From Thermoanaerobacterales bacterium (GTDB taxonomy: Bacteria; Bacillota; Thermosediminibacteria; Thermosediminibacterales; Tepidanaerobacteraceae): 64,000 bases of DNA. Shown here in pieces: positions 21,401 through 29,054 of this stretch. Numbering within the stretch: position 1 is the stretch's first letter; every line of letters begins with the position of its first letter. The translations under genes and the position numbers were made by a program. Where the stretch lies: positions 1 to 64,000 of the forward strand of contig DUMA01000004.1 in assembly GCA_012840135.1 (NCBI GenBank), read 5' to 3'. Under the pieces are notes generated by a model that saw nothing but the letters and a program-made list of their open reading frames with translations, was not told the DNA's origin and searched no databases.

Positions 21401-22651
21401 ATATATAGAAAAGGTTTTGTGGATGAATGGAAACTGGGATTTATAAAGGACCTGGGAGAGTTGCCGGAGGATGGGGAAGATGATAAAATCCCTGCCTTCT
21501 GCCGGAATATAATAAAGACTCTGGCGGCTTTGGTAGAAAAGCCCGGACTTGATAGGGAAAAGTTTAATACTAGGCTGACGGATGCTTTTCATGACAGCCA
21601 GATAGGGCTTTTAAACTATGGTCTTGCCATGGGGTACCTTTTCGAGAAAACCCCTGAACAGGATGGGAAAAATATACAGGATTCTTCCGAACAAGATGAA
21701 AGCGAGATTTTGAAAGAGGCGGCAAGGAAGCTGAGACGCTTTCAGATCACCGCAAACCTTCAGGGCAAAATCGTATCACTGTATGCCCTTTATGATGCCA
21801 TTGAGCAGGATATTGCCGCCAATGAGGCGCTTTTGAGGGAAAATGACCGACGGCTTTTTGAGGAAATTATAATGCATAACGTGGGGAAGAAAATAAGGGC
21901 AAGGATTTTCAGGGCAGAGGAATGGGTGAAGAATATGAACCGCCTCATGTCCGAGAGAGACACCTCCAGCGGTATTACGTTTTCTCTTCAGTGGAAACCC
22001 ATCCCTGCCGAAAGTGAGGAGGAAATGGATACCCGGCAACTGGTAGAAATCCTGAAATCCGGTGCCCAGATGTTAAAACCCGAAGAATTTAACCTGGTGA
22101 CAAGACATTTTAGATCCAAAGTAGACAGGGCCAGGAAAATTCTGGATAATGCCGAAAACACCGAGACTTTCCATCAAATAATAAAGGATATCCTGGACTA
22201 TCGGAAATGGTTTGAGTTCAAACTGTATTTCAGAAAGGAAGGAGAGACCCGCCGGGAGCTCACCAACCACGCCTTTGACAAGCTCAGCGGCGGTGAAAAG
22301 GCCATGGCCATGTATATACCGCTTTTCTCGGCGGTATATGCCCGCTATGAGTCTGCTGCCCAGGATGCTCCGAGGGTCGTATCTCTGGATGAAGCCTTTG
22401 CAGGTGTGGATGACACCAACATAAAAGACATGTTCCGGCTCATGGAAGATCTGAAATTCAACTTTATTATTAATTCCCAGGTGCTCTGGGGAGACTACGA
22501 TACCGTGCCGGAGCTTTCCATATGCGAGCTGGTGCGACCCAAGAATGCCAATTTCGTGACGGTCATCAGATATATCTGGGATGGTAAAAAACGCATGCTC
22601 AAATACGATGTGGATGAAGATGCGGCGGCAGCCGTGGGAAGTGGGAAGTGA
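18446..22651 (+). CDS. jetC: Wadjet protein JetC (TIGR02680), SMC/MukB-like ATPase
   Basis: Motor subunit, 1401 residues. Walker A is GANGSGKS (34-41). Two long charged coiled-coil arms (roughly 215-595 and 750-1010) flank a hinge-like globular region (about 600-748). Near the C-terminus come the ABC signature KLSGGEKAMAM (about 1278) and Walker B RVVSLDEAFAGVDD (about 1310), completing a composite ATPase. Wadjet SMC complexes extrude DNA loops and mark small circular DNA for cleavage by JetD. AAGGAG lies 9 bases before the ATG. The last codons (AAAVGSGK) fall in a short GTGGGAAGTGGGAAGT repeat that may have replaced the original end. Confidence 0.9.
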   Translation: MKSRWMINRAGLVNFWYYDEEEFDFSGGRLLLRGANGSGKSVTMQSFIPLLLDGNKSPERLDPFGSRARRLEDYLLGEEDVSGVEERTGYLYMEFKRQNTESYITVGLGLKARRGQGLDSWGFIILDGRRVGKDFYLYKSEIGPDGKKQKVPLTKRELKARIIHGGEVVESQKEYMEMVNKYIFGFNTVEEYDELIKLLVQLRSPKLSKDFRPTVIYEIMNAALPALSDEDLRPLSETIENMDEIKVHLDELYKSRSSAAKLKAEYDFYNRFVLYEKSKDMVKSYQDLTSARKNRDILIQEIENQMRLEEELSEKIKALQDEQAALKQKEESLRDNDAFKAGQALAKEEQDLRDRKSALDKKQGQLNDKKSRLKDLEQRIGEANREKESLELKIQEMIRDMGKTAGLADFMEHEFSRDELLKAFGKKFDFTFWKSEVLKHKNKIKKALEALQKEREENKKYDKALQEQEALKKERDHCEKQLKEWEKQFDIVKGEYVERIYQWSGQNEELNLPQEDLEAVARLALNYGDNVGFEDILREIRTFYEGKNRQLLDKKIWLENQREQEKNMFDEKKAELDEWKNKKDPEPERDSQVEQNRKRLRESGIPHIPLYKAIEFKDYVDEKTRGRIEAALEAMGLMDALIVPREYMDKAMAMDDNMCDKFIAPGSFSMKLNVLQYFEVAGLEGESISRETVDDALRNILVYREDNGTYVGEDGFFGIGVLKGKGPDGIKSRFIGYESRKKFREEKILTLTRELEEINGRIQNLDREISTLDVRLGRLKQEYDNFPGVQDLDTALNFCRDAERELRNAEKSLENKNQEVKSLFDLLQSLRAEVRMLTSGLSIRADIASFEEARDNMEDYGESLGRLEITYNSLISAMEKVSILKQNYNDAKADVENLSVEIQDIAGRISESQARIKALTEAIETLGLRELEEELKKCIERLERIPEEIRDADTRKASTFARRQTNTEKLLELDNKIQILTSVYEIYRKGFVDEWKLGFIKDLGELPEDGEDDKIPAFCRNIIKTLAALVEKPGLDREKFNTRLTDAFHDSQIGLLNYGLAMGYLFEKTPEQDGKNIQDSSEQDESEILKEAARKLRRFQITANLQGKIVSLYALYDAIEQDIAANEALLRENDRRLFEEIIMHNVGKKIRARIFRAEEWVKNMNRLMSERDTSSGITFSLQWKPIPAESEEEMDTRQLVEILKSGAQMLKPEEFNLVTRHFRSKVDRARKILDNAENTETFHQIIKDILDYRKWFEFKLYFRKEGETRRELTNHAFDKLSGGEKAMAMYIPLFSAVYARYESAAQDAPRVVSLDEAFAGVDDTNIKDMFRLMEDLKFNFIINSQVLWGDYDTVPELSICELVRPKNANFVTVIRYIWDGKKRMLKYDVDEDAAAAVGSGK

Positions 22652-22689
22652 ATGGCCAGAGGCCGGAAATGAGAGGTCGGAGGTCGGAT
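22640..22689 (+). repeat. micro-repeat tract at the jetC/jetD junction
   Basis: GTGGGAA occurs twice head to tail (the second copy diverging to GTGAATGG), then GGCCAGAGGCC, then GAGGTCGGAGGTCGGA. This GT/GG-rich tract covers the last codons of jetC and the leader of jetD and looks unlike the surrounding coding sequence. Confidence 0.55.
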
Positions 22690-24009
22690 ATGATTAATCA
22701 AGACATGGAGTTTTTTAAGAATAACAAGGGATATAGGAGACTTTTTGAAGCCTTCAGAAAAAAATATAAGAGCCTGGGGCGCATAGGGGGCAGTGTAAAG
22801 CTTATAAACCTTTCCCCGGAAGAAAAAGAGATACTTACGAGCCATTTCAGGAAGGATTATACAAGGCAAACTTCGGTCGACGTAAGTCTTTTGAAGTTTG
22901 AAGAATCCCTTAAAAACACAAAGTTTGAAGGTTATACACTGAAGGAAATTCTGGAAGCATATTTTGGAGAGCCTCTCACCGGCAAAAAAGAGGATGAAGA
23001 GACTTTTCAGGTTCAAAAGAAACAATTTTTCGAAAGGCTTTATTCCATATGTCGAAGCGAAGAAAGTAAAGCATGGCTTGAGGATGTATATGAAGGAAAA
23101 GCCGCCGGCGCCAGAGCAGTTGAAACGAGGCTATGGAAGGAAGACGACAGAAAAAGGCTTTTCCGGGAGATGGAGGATGTCTGCAGGGCGCTGGACGATT
23201 TGCCGGTGAGGCGAAAGAAAAAGGAACGGCTGGCGGTATTTGCATCCAGGATAACCCAGAATCCCCACGCTTTCGATTTCGGTACCGCTGCCGGGAACCT
23301 TTTTTTCAACGCCCTTCTCACTGTCATGGATGCCGGGCAGGCGAGGGATAGCCGGGACAGGGTGGAGGTGTATTATCGGGCGGGGATTTTGATGGATGAA
23401 ATATCGAATTTTATCACCGTTGCAGGACTTCGGGCTTTCAGAGGCGATGTCCCCGACCCCGTATGGGAGGCGGCCTATGAGAACGGGGAAGTGCTTCAGG
23501 TGCCGCTATTGAATTTAAGCACCATAGATAGAGTAGCAAGCCCCACTGGAAAAGTGTTTGTTGTGGAAAATCCCGGCATCTTTTCTTCGCTTATCGATGC
23601 GAGCAAATCCGAAAAATCGCCCCGGTGCCCGCTAATATGCACTTTCGGTCAGCCCAGGCTTTCTGCATTTGTTCTTCTGGACCTTCTGGCCGACGGCGAC
23701 ATGCAAATTTATTATTCCGGCGATTTTGACCCTGAAGGGCTTTTAATTGCCGACCGGCTTTTTAAGCGATATGAAAATAATTTAAAATTGTGGCATTATA
23801 ATGTCGAGGACTATGAGAAATGCCTTTCTCGAAAAACTATTAGCGAAAAAAGGCTTTCGATGCTGAAAAACCTGGCATGTCCGGAACTGGCCCCCGTGGC
23901 CCGGCACATGCTTCAAGTAAAAAAAGCGGGGTATCAGGAACTTCTGATAGACGACCTTGCCGCGGACGTGAGTCATATTATTAGAAGGGGAAATCTAATT
24001 GTTACATAG
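22690..24009 (+). CDS. jetD: Wadjet protein JetD (TIGR02679), TOPRIM nuclease
   Basis: Effector nuclease of the Wadjet complex, about 439 residues. The C-terminal TOPRIM domain shows the catalytic Glu293 in VVENPGIF and the paired acidic residues Asp345/Asp347 in YSGDFDPEGLLIADR, the arrangement shared with topoisomerase VI/Spo11-type folds. The N-terminal half (GGSVKLINLSPEEKEILTSH and following) is the JetC-binding arm in related proteins. All catalytic residues are present, so the system looks functional. The ATG at 22690 is preferred because GGAGG sits 6 bases before it; a GTG at 22648 would overlap jetC but reads through the micro-repeat. The stop overlaps murJ by 11 bases. Confidence 0.88.
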   Translation: MINQDMEFFKNNKGYRRLFEAFRKKYKSLGRIGGSVKLINLSPEEKEILTSHFRKDYTRQTSVDVSLLKFEESLKNTKFEGYTLKEILEAYFGEPLTGKKEDEETFQVQKKQFFERLYSICRSEESKAWLEDVYEGKAAGARAVETRLWKEDDRKRLFREMEDVCRALDDLPVRRKKKERLAVFASRITQNPHAFDFGTAAGNLFFNALLTVMDAGQARDSRDRVEVYYRAGILMDEISNFITVAGLRAFRGDVPDPVWEAAYENGEVLQVPLLNLSTIDRVASPTGKVFVVENPGIFSSLIDASKSEKSPRCPLICTFGQPRLSAFVLLDLLADGDMQIYYSGDFDPEGLLIADRLFKRYENNLKLWHYNVEDYEKCLSRKTISEKRLSMLKNLACPELAPVARHMLQVKKAGYQELLIDDLAADVSHIIRRGNLIVT

Positions 24010-25630
24010 CAGAGATGTTAGAGAAAATGGAATGAGTTTTCCAAGCAATATTGAGGTTAATAATATAGAAAAACCGGCGCAAACGTATGGTGCAAATAAG
24101 GCGGCCCGGGCGGCCACCCTGGTTATGGTGGCAACCCTTTCAAGCAAGATCCTGGGTTTTTTCCGGGAGCTTTTGATAGGTATAAAATTCGGGGCAACTC
24201 ACGTGACCGATGCGTATCTGGTATCCCTTACGGTGCCGGCCGTGCTATTTGCCACCGTGGCGGGAGCTCTTGCCACCACCTTTATTCCGGTCTACTCTGA
24301 GGTGAGCGTTAAGAAAGGCAGGGATCGGGCGGCAGATTTTACCAGAAATCTTTTCAATGTGGTCCTTGCCATATCCGTGATTATAAGCCTAACTGGCATT
24401 GCCCTGGCAAGGCCTTTGGTGAGGCTGGTGGCCATGGGCTTTACCGGTGAAACCCTTGACATGGCGGCAAGCTTTACCAGAATAACCATGATCATATGTA
24501 TTTTTGTCGGCCTTTCAAACATCCTAACGGGCTTTTTGCAATCTCATCAACAGTTCACTATTCCGGCCCTTATAGGGATCCCTTATAATGTCATAATTAT
24601 CGGAGCCCTCCTGCTCAGTCCCCTTTTCGGCATATGGGGCCTTGTAGTTGCTTCAGTACTGGCCGCCGCCACCCAGGTGCTTATACAGATGCCCCAGGCT
24701 TTAAAACTGGGCTTTCGCACAGGTGGAAAGCCAAACTTTCTGGATGAGAATCTGCGCCGCATGGGGATTCTCGTCATCCCCGTGGTGCTGGGGACGGGAG
24801 TAAGCCAGGTAAACACTCTGGTGGATAGGATGCTGGCATCGGGCCTGGCCGAGGGCAGCATAGCGGCTCTTAATTTCGCCAGCCGCTTGAACGGTTTTGC
24901 CTTCGGAATATTCACGCTGTCGGTAGCTACCGTAGTGTACCCCACTCTTTCGAAGCTTTCTGCCGAAAAGGATATGGAGGCATTCAAAAAAGCCCTGGGC
25001 AGGGCGGTGGGTTTTGTTATCGCCGTCATCGTGCCAATGACGGTGGGAGCCATTGTCTTGCGGGTGCCCATCGTCAGGTTTCTGTTTGAAAGAGGAGCCT
25101 TTGATGAAAGGGCGACATTCATGACCGCTACGGCCCTTCTATACTATTCCATAGGCATGGTGGCCTTTGGTCTTAGAGATGTTCTGAGTAGGGGCTTTTA
25201 CTCCCTTCAGGATACCAGAACTCCCATGATAAACGGTGCCATCGCCATGGTGATAAACATCATCCTGAACCTTATCCTGGTAAGGTTCATGGGTATGGGC
25301 GGCCTGGCTCTTTCCACAAGTATCTCCGCCATTGCCGGCACGGTGATGCTTTTTTACAGCTTGAGGAGAAGGATAGGTCCCATTGGAGGGAAGAAAATAG
25401 CGGAAAGCCTTATTAAGTCGGGGATCGCTTCGGCCGTCATGGCAGCCGCAGTCCATTTTACCTATGGATACATGAGCGCGATTTTTACACCCGCCGGCAT
25501 CGCCGGGCAGGCTCTGGACCTGGGTACGGCTATCCTTTCAGGAGGTCTGGTATATTTTATAATGTGTATCTTACTGAAAATGGATGTGGTTTTCTGGATG
25601 TTTTCCATATTGAAAAATACCCATCCATGA
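23999..25630 (+). CDS. murJ: lipid II flippase MurJ (MviN family)
   Basis: Polytopic membrane protein (543 residues, about 14 membrane segments) that flips lipid II for peptidoglycan synthesis. Family features: SSKILGFFRELLIGIKFGAT near the N-terminus (the GF.RE...FG signature), DAYLVSLTVPAVLF, NGFAFGIFTLSVATVVYPTLS, and FYSLQDTRTPMINGA. The TTG at 23999, inside jetD, has AAGGGG ending 8 bases upstream; the ATG at 24032 has only a poor SD. The 11-base overlap means murJ is co-transcribed and probably translationally coupled with the Wadjet operon, although no functional link is known. Confidence 0.93.
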   Translation: MLHSRDVRENGMSFPSNIEVNNIEKPAQTYGANKAARAATLVMVATLSSKILGFFRELLIGIKFGATHVTDAYLVSLTVPAVLFATVAGALATTFIPVYSEVSVKKGRDRAADFTRNLFNVVLAISVIISLTGIALARPLVRLVAMGFTGETLDMAASFTRITMIICIFVGLSNILTGFLQSHQQFTIPALIGIPYNVIIIGALLLSPLFGIWGLVVASVLAAATQVLIQMPQALKLGFRTGGKPNFLDENLRRMGILVIPVVLGTGVSQVNTLVDRMLASGLAEGSIAALNFASRLNGFAFGIFTLSVATVVYPTLSKLSAEKDMEAFKKALGRAVGFVIAVIVPMTVGAIVLRVPIVRFLFERGAFDERATFMTATALLYYSIGMVAFGLRDVLSRGFYSLQDTRTPMINGAIAMVINIILNLILVRFMGMGGLALSTSISAIAGTVMLFYSLRRRIGPIGGKKIAESLIKSGIASAVMAAAVHFTYGYMSAIFTPAGIAGQALDLGTAILSGGLVYFIMCILLKMDVVFWMFSILKNTHP

Positions 25631-25631
25631 C

Positions 25632-25856
25632 TTGATAAGGCATGTGCCATGGTGGGTCAGGGGAGTTACATGGGCGGGCATAATCCTTATGGCTGAGTAT
25701 CTAACCGGAATGGCCATCAGGCTTTTGACGGGGGTATGCCCCTGGGATTACGGCAGTAGAGCCTTTGCCATGGATGGAGTTATGCGTTTGGACTACGGCA
25801 TATTCTGGTTTTTTGTGGGACTGGGGTTCGAGAGGCTTCATGATTCCCTTAAATGA
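25632..25856 (+). CDS. small membrane protein, PF06541-like
   Basis: A 74-residue hydrophobic protein with two membrane segments (about 8-30 and 50-66). GVCPWDYG in the middle and the closing WFFVGLGFERLHD recall one repeat of the 'putative ABC-transporter type IV' family (PF06541), where WDY and a W-x(3)-G-L helix recur; this link is tentative. The TTG at 25632 follows the murJ stop by one base and has little SD; a GTG at 25644 is an alternative. Possibly a short family member or a truncated relic. Confidence 0.55.
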   Translation: MIRHVPWWVRGVTWAGIILMAEYLTGMAIRLLTGVCPWDYGSRAFAMDGVMRLDYGIFWFFVGLGFERLHDSLK

Positions 25857-25864
25857 AAAAGAAG

Positions 25865-26776
25865 TTACAGATGATTAGTATCGACAATTCTATTTAATAG
25901 TAGATAAATTTCCATCTTCACCGCATCCTGAAAGTTCCTGATGTCAAGACCTGTCTGCTCATGGATTTTGTCTAATCTATACATTAAAGTATTTCGGTGG
26001 ATATAAAGCTTCCGGGCGGCTTCTGCTATATTAAGGTTGCAGTCCAGGACCGCTCGAATGGTTGTGAGGGCATCTTCATCGAGTTTTTTAAGCTTGCTGC
26101 CGATCTCGCCGACGAACTCCTGCATGTTTTGTTCCGGCAGAAAAGAAAACAGCTTTTCCAGCTCCATTTCCGGGTAAAACACAACTCCAGTTTTTAGCGG
26201 CCACGCAAATATTAATGCCTTTCGCGCCTCTTCCATGGCTTTTGTTAATTCCTCCCGGGAACAGGCTATGCCGCCGATGCTGATTAAAATCCTTGTGGGA
26301 AATTCCTCGCTCAGCGTTTCATAAAGGGCCCGGGAGGTTTCCTTGAGTTCATCGATACTGCTCGTGGAAATAATGAGCAAAAGAATGTCATCGACGGTGA
26401 TGGAAAAACCATTGTCGAACAGCTTGCGGACCAGAGGCAGGAGATCCTGCGCCTTTTCGCTTTTTACGATGATTAAACCGCAGGGGAAGGGGAAATCCTC
26501 CAGCTCCACCTTTTTTCCCAGAATGTAAGCTCTCAATTTTTCTTCGAAGATGCCGTTCACAAAGCCTTCCATCAAAGTGACGAAATCCTTCAACTGGGCC
26601 TGGGGCATATCGGCTGCAAGATAGCATTCGGTGCCGCAAAGTCTTATGGCTGCTTTTCGAACCTTTTGCTTAAAGTCGTCGCCAAACACCCTGCGGCCGT
26701 ATTTATCCATCAGCGTAAAAGGCGTATGAAGCGAGGGCTTTATTGAAGAAAGAATGTTTATCAGTGTTTTTTGCAT
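25865..26776 (-). CDS. PucR/CdaR-family transcriptional regulator
   Basis: DNA-binding regulator, 303 residues. The C-terminal 55 residues form the PucR-type helix-turn-helix (HTH_30): NLNIAEAARKLYIHRNTLMY followed by RLDKIHEQTGLD. The central part resembles the GGDEF-like domain of CdaR-type regulators (TRILISIGGIACSREELTKA), and the N-terminal 120 residues are a ligand-sensing region of no recognised type. Relatives control purine, sugar-diacid or amino-acid catabolism; no such target adjoins, so the ligand is unknown. The ATG is preceded by GGTGAT. It is convergent with the small membrane protein gene and divergent from vapBC. Confidence 0.87.
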   Translation of the reverse strand: MQKTLINILSSIKPSLHTPFTLMDKYGRRVFGDDFKQKVRKAAIRLCGTECYLAADMPQAQLKDFVTLMEGFVNGIFEEKLRAYILGKKVELEDFPFPCGLIIVKSEKAQDLLPLVRKLFDNGFSITVDDILLLIISTSSIDELKETSRALYETLSEEFPTRILISIGGIACSREELTKAMEEARKALIFAWPLKTGVVFYPEMELEKLFSFLPEQNMQEFVGEIGSKLKKLDEDALTTIRAVLDCNLNIAEAARKLYIHRNTLMYRLDKIHEQTGLDIRNFQDAVKMEIYLLLNRIVDTNHL

Positions 26777-26912
26777 GAAATATCACCAATATAATCATAC
26801 AATAATTTAAATTAAATCAAAAGTGATAGTGTAAAATTTTTATTAGGTCAAAAAGCAGGAAAACGGCGGATGACGTAGAAAAAAACTCACCATCCGCTGA
26901 ATAGTTTTTTGC

Positions 26913-26941
26913 TTGAAAAACATCACATAGTGATGTATTAT
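26913..26941 (+). promoter_or_regulatory. vapBC promoter with operator palindrome
   Basis: TTGAAA (26913-26918), 17 bases, TATTAT (26936-26941). A perfect inverted repeat, ACATCAC-ATA-GTGATGT (26920-26936), fills the spacer, so a bound VapB/VapBC complex would block polymerase. This is the standard autoregulatory layout of toxin-antitoxin operons. Confidence 0.75.
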
Positions 26942-26963
26942 TTATATGAAGGGAGTGATGCGG

Positions 26964-27185
26964 TTGAGGACCACATTAAATATTTCCGATGATGTTATTA
27001 AGGAAGTAGAAACTATTTATTCTATAAAAAACAGGTCAAAGGCCATTGAGGAAGCATTAAAAGATGCCATTAAATATAAAAAAATTGCCAGGTTGAAGAG
27101 TCTTAAAGGCAAAATAGAATTTGAAATCGGACCGGAAGATATAGAAAAAATGAGGAGTTTAGATAATGAAGAATTTAACAGGTAA
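26964..27185 (+). CDS. vapB: VapB-type antitoxin
   Basis: Antitoxin of a type II module, 73 residues. It starts MRTTLNISDDVIKEVE, the ribbon-helix-helix pattern of VapB/DUF2191-like antitoxins, followed by a charged helical tail that would wrap the toxin. The TTG at 26964 is preferred: GGGAG ends 8 bases upstream and the conserved N-terminus starts exactly there; ATGs at 26946 and 26958 are too far from or too close to the SD. It overlaps vapC by 20 bases and is driven by a palindrome-covered promoter. Confidence 0.88.
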   Translation: MRTTLNISDDVIKEVETIYSIKNRSKAIEEALKDAIKYKKIARLKSLKGKIEFEIGPEDIEKMRSLDNEEFNR

Positions 27186-27567
27186 GGTCTTAATAGATAC
27201 ATCAATATGGATAGAATATTTCCGGGGAAATAGTGAGATTACCAATTTTGTAGACCTTCTTATTGATGAAGATAGAGCTGTCATAGTAGGGCCGGTCATA
27301 TCCGAACTCATTCAAAGCGTAAAGGATAAGACAAAAGCCGAGGAACTGATTACAAACATTAAAGCTCTACCATATATCGATATCAGGAAATCCGATTGGA
27401 TTGATATCGGTCTTTTTTCATTTAAATTGAGAAAAAAAGGTTTGACCATTCCTTTTATGGACACAATCATTGCTGCTGTAGCAATCAAATATCATCTATC
27501 CATGTATTCTCTTGATAAACATTTTGATTATATAGAAGAACTCTTAAAATTTCAGGGAAATAAGTAA
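27166..27567 (+). CDS. vapC: VapC-type PIN-domain ribonuclease toxin
   Basis: PIN-domain RNase, 133 residues, expected to cleave tRNA or other RNA when free of antitoxin. The first catalytic Asp is in VLIDTSIWIEYF, Glu in VISELIQSV, and the later Asps in PFMDTIIAAVAI and YSLDKHFDYI, so all four acidic positions are present. The ATG lies 8 bases after GAGGAG within the vapB 3' end. A strong terminator follows, giving a compact intact cassette. Confidence 0.92.
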   Translation: MKNLTGKVLIDTSIWIEYFRGNSEITNFVDLLIDEDRAVIVGPVISELIQSVKDKTKAEELITNIKALPYIDIRKSDWIDIGLFSFKLRKKGLTIPFMDTIIAAVAIKYHLSMYSLDKHFDYIEELLKFQGNK

Positions 27568-27604
27568 AACCCGCCCGGGAGATTATCTTAGGGCGGGTTT
27601 TACT
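27566..27604. terminator. bidirectional terminator after vapC
   Basis: AAAACCCGCCC and GGGCGGGTTTT form an 11-bp stem with T-tracts on both strands. It ends vapBC and may also stop the leftward ABC ATPase transcript. Confidence 0.9.
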
Positions 27605-27693
27605 ATCGATTATTTTTGATTATATTTTCTGATGGTTCATTTAAACGTTTTTAGCCTTTCTAGTTTGGCTGCCGTTTATTTTTGATTATATTG

Positions 27694-28803
27694 TCAACTT
27701 AAAATCCTTTTTGTGCTGGTCTTGTCGAACAGGTGCAGTTTGTTCATGTCAAAGCCTATCTTTATCATATCACCCGGCCTTGCACTGCTCCTGGGATCCA
27801 CCCTGGCGGTCAGGCTGTGTTCTCCAAAGGTAAGGTATAAATATGTCTCAGACCCCATGAGCTCCACCACATCCACTTTTACATCAAAGCAATACTCCGG
27901 GAAGTAATCCAGGAAGGCGGGCTCGTCGTGGATGTCTTCGGGACGGATACCCATGACTACTTCCCCGCCTATGAAGGCGGGGTCTATTTTCTTCTTTACG
28001 CCGTCAGGTATGGAGAGTTTTGTATGGTCGAAGTTGATGAATAAATTGTCGCCTTCCGCGACAAGAGTGCCTTCCATAAAATTCATCTGCGGGCTGCCGA
28101 TAAATCCCGCCACAAAAATGTTTGCCGGATGGTCGTAAATATGCTGGGGTTTATCCACCTGCTGGATGATGCCGTCTTTCATTACCACTATCCTGTTGCC
28201 CATGGTCATGGCTTCGGTCTGGTCGTGAGTTACGTAAATGAATGTGGTTTGAAGCCTGTCATGCAGCTTTGCAAGCTCCGTCCTCATCTGTACTCGAAGT
28301 TTGGCGTCAAGGTTTGAAAGGGGCTCGTCCATCAAAAACACCTTGGGTTCCCGCACGATAGCCCTGCCTAAAGCTACCCGCTGCCTCTGACCGCCTGACA
28401 GCGCTTTTGGTTTTCTGGTGAGCAATTCTTCAATGCCCAGTATTCTGGCAGCTTCCCTGACCCTTCTGTCAATCTCCGCCCTCGGAACTTTTCTGAGCTT
28501 TAATCCAAAAGCCATATTATCATACACGTTCATGTGGGGATAAAGGGCATAATTCTGGAAAACCATGGCGATATCCCGGTCTTTTGGCGGCACATCGTTT
28601 ACCAGTTTATCTCCGATGTAAAGCTCTCCGGAAGAAATCTCCTCGAGGCCTGCCACCATGCGGAGGGTGGTGGATTTACCGCATCCGGAGGGGCCCACCA
28701 GCACTACAAACTCCTTGTCGGCAATATCCAGATTGAAATTGTCCACGGCCTTTACACCGCCGGGGTAAATTTTGCAGACGTTTTTCAATACCACGCTGGC
28801 CAT
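27694..28803 (-). CDS. ugpC: carbohydrate ABC importer ATPase (MsmX/UgpC family)
   Basis: ATP-hydrolysing subunit of CUT1-type sugar importers, 369 residues. Walker A GPSGCGKST at 37-45, signature LSGGQRQRVALGRAI, Walker B VFLMDEPLSNLDAK, H-loop TFIYVTHDQTEA; the C-terminal 130 residues form the TOBE/MalK-like regulatory domain. There is no permease or binding protein nearby, so it probably serves several importers in trans, as MsmX does in Bacillus. AAGGAG lies 7 bases before the ATG. A TTAACA-type array with 11-bp period lies about 60-90 bases upstream. Confidence 0.92.
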   Translation of the reverse strand: MASVVLKNVCKIYPGGVKAVDNFNLDIADKEFVVLVGPSGCGKSTTLRMVAGLEEISSGELYIGDKLVNDVPPKDRDIAMVFQNYALYPHMNVYDNMAFGLKLRKVPRAEIDRRVREAARILGIEELLTRKPKALSGGQRQRVALGRAIVREPKVFLMDEPLSNLDAKLRVQMRTELAKLHDRLQTTFIYVTHDQTEAMTMGNRIVVMKDGIIQQVDKPQHIYDHPANIFVAGFIGSPQMNFMEGTLVAEGDNLFINFDHTKLSIPDGVKKKIDPAFIGGEVVMGIRPEDIHDEPAFLDYFPEYCFDVKVDVVELMGSETYLYLTFGEHSLTARVDPRSSARPGDMIKIGFDMNKLHLFDKTSTKRILS

Positions 28804-28846
28804 ATCAATTCTCCTTTCCCGAAAATGTAATACAAATCCGAATTTT

Positions 28847-28890
28847 TTAATAACCAGATTTTGTTAACATTATTTTAACAATATTTTAAC
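28847..28890 (-). promoter_or_regulatory. PhoP-box-like tandem array upstream of ugpC
   Basis: On the + strand TTAAC begins at 28864, 28875 and 28886, exactly 11 bp apart (TTAACA, TTAACA, TTAACT). This matches the TTAACA-type PhoP box known in Bacillus. A possible -10 for the leftward gene (TATTAA, complement of 28847-28852) lies 11 bases beyond. The repeats are oriented opposite to the gene. Confidence 0.55.
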
Positions 28891-29054
28891 TCCCATCGCA
28901 TTTTTATTAAATTGACAAAGTGCCCAGAATATGACGGTCAAAATCTACATACAGCACAAATAATAACACCTCGTTAAAGATTATTGATGAAAAGCTAATT
29001 AAAATATATAATATAGAGAGGATTAAAAGGATATTATATAGCAAGAGGAAAAGA

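Noticed and set aside
27610-27692. 17-bp repeat TTATTTTTGATTATATT at 27610 and 27676 as a mobile-element edge
   Set aside because: Short and AT-rich, with no inverted ends or transposase; likely chance or local duplication.
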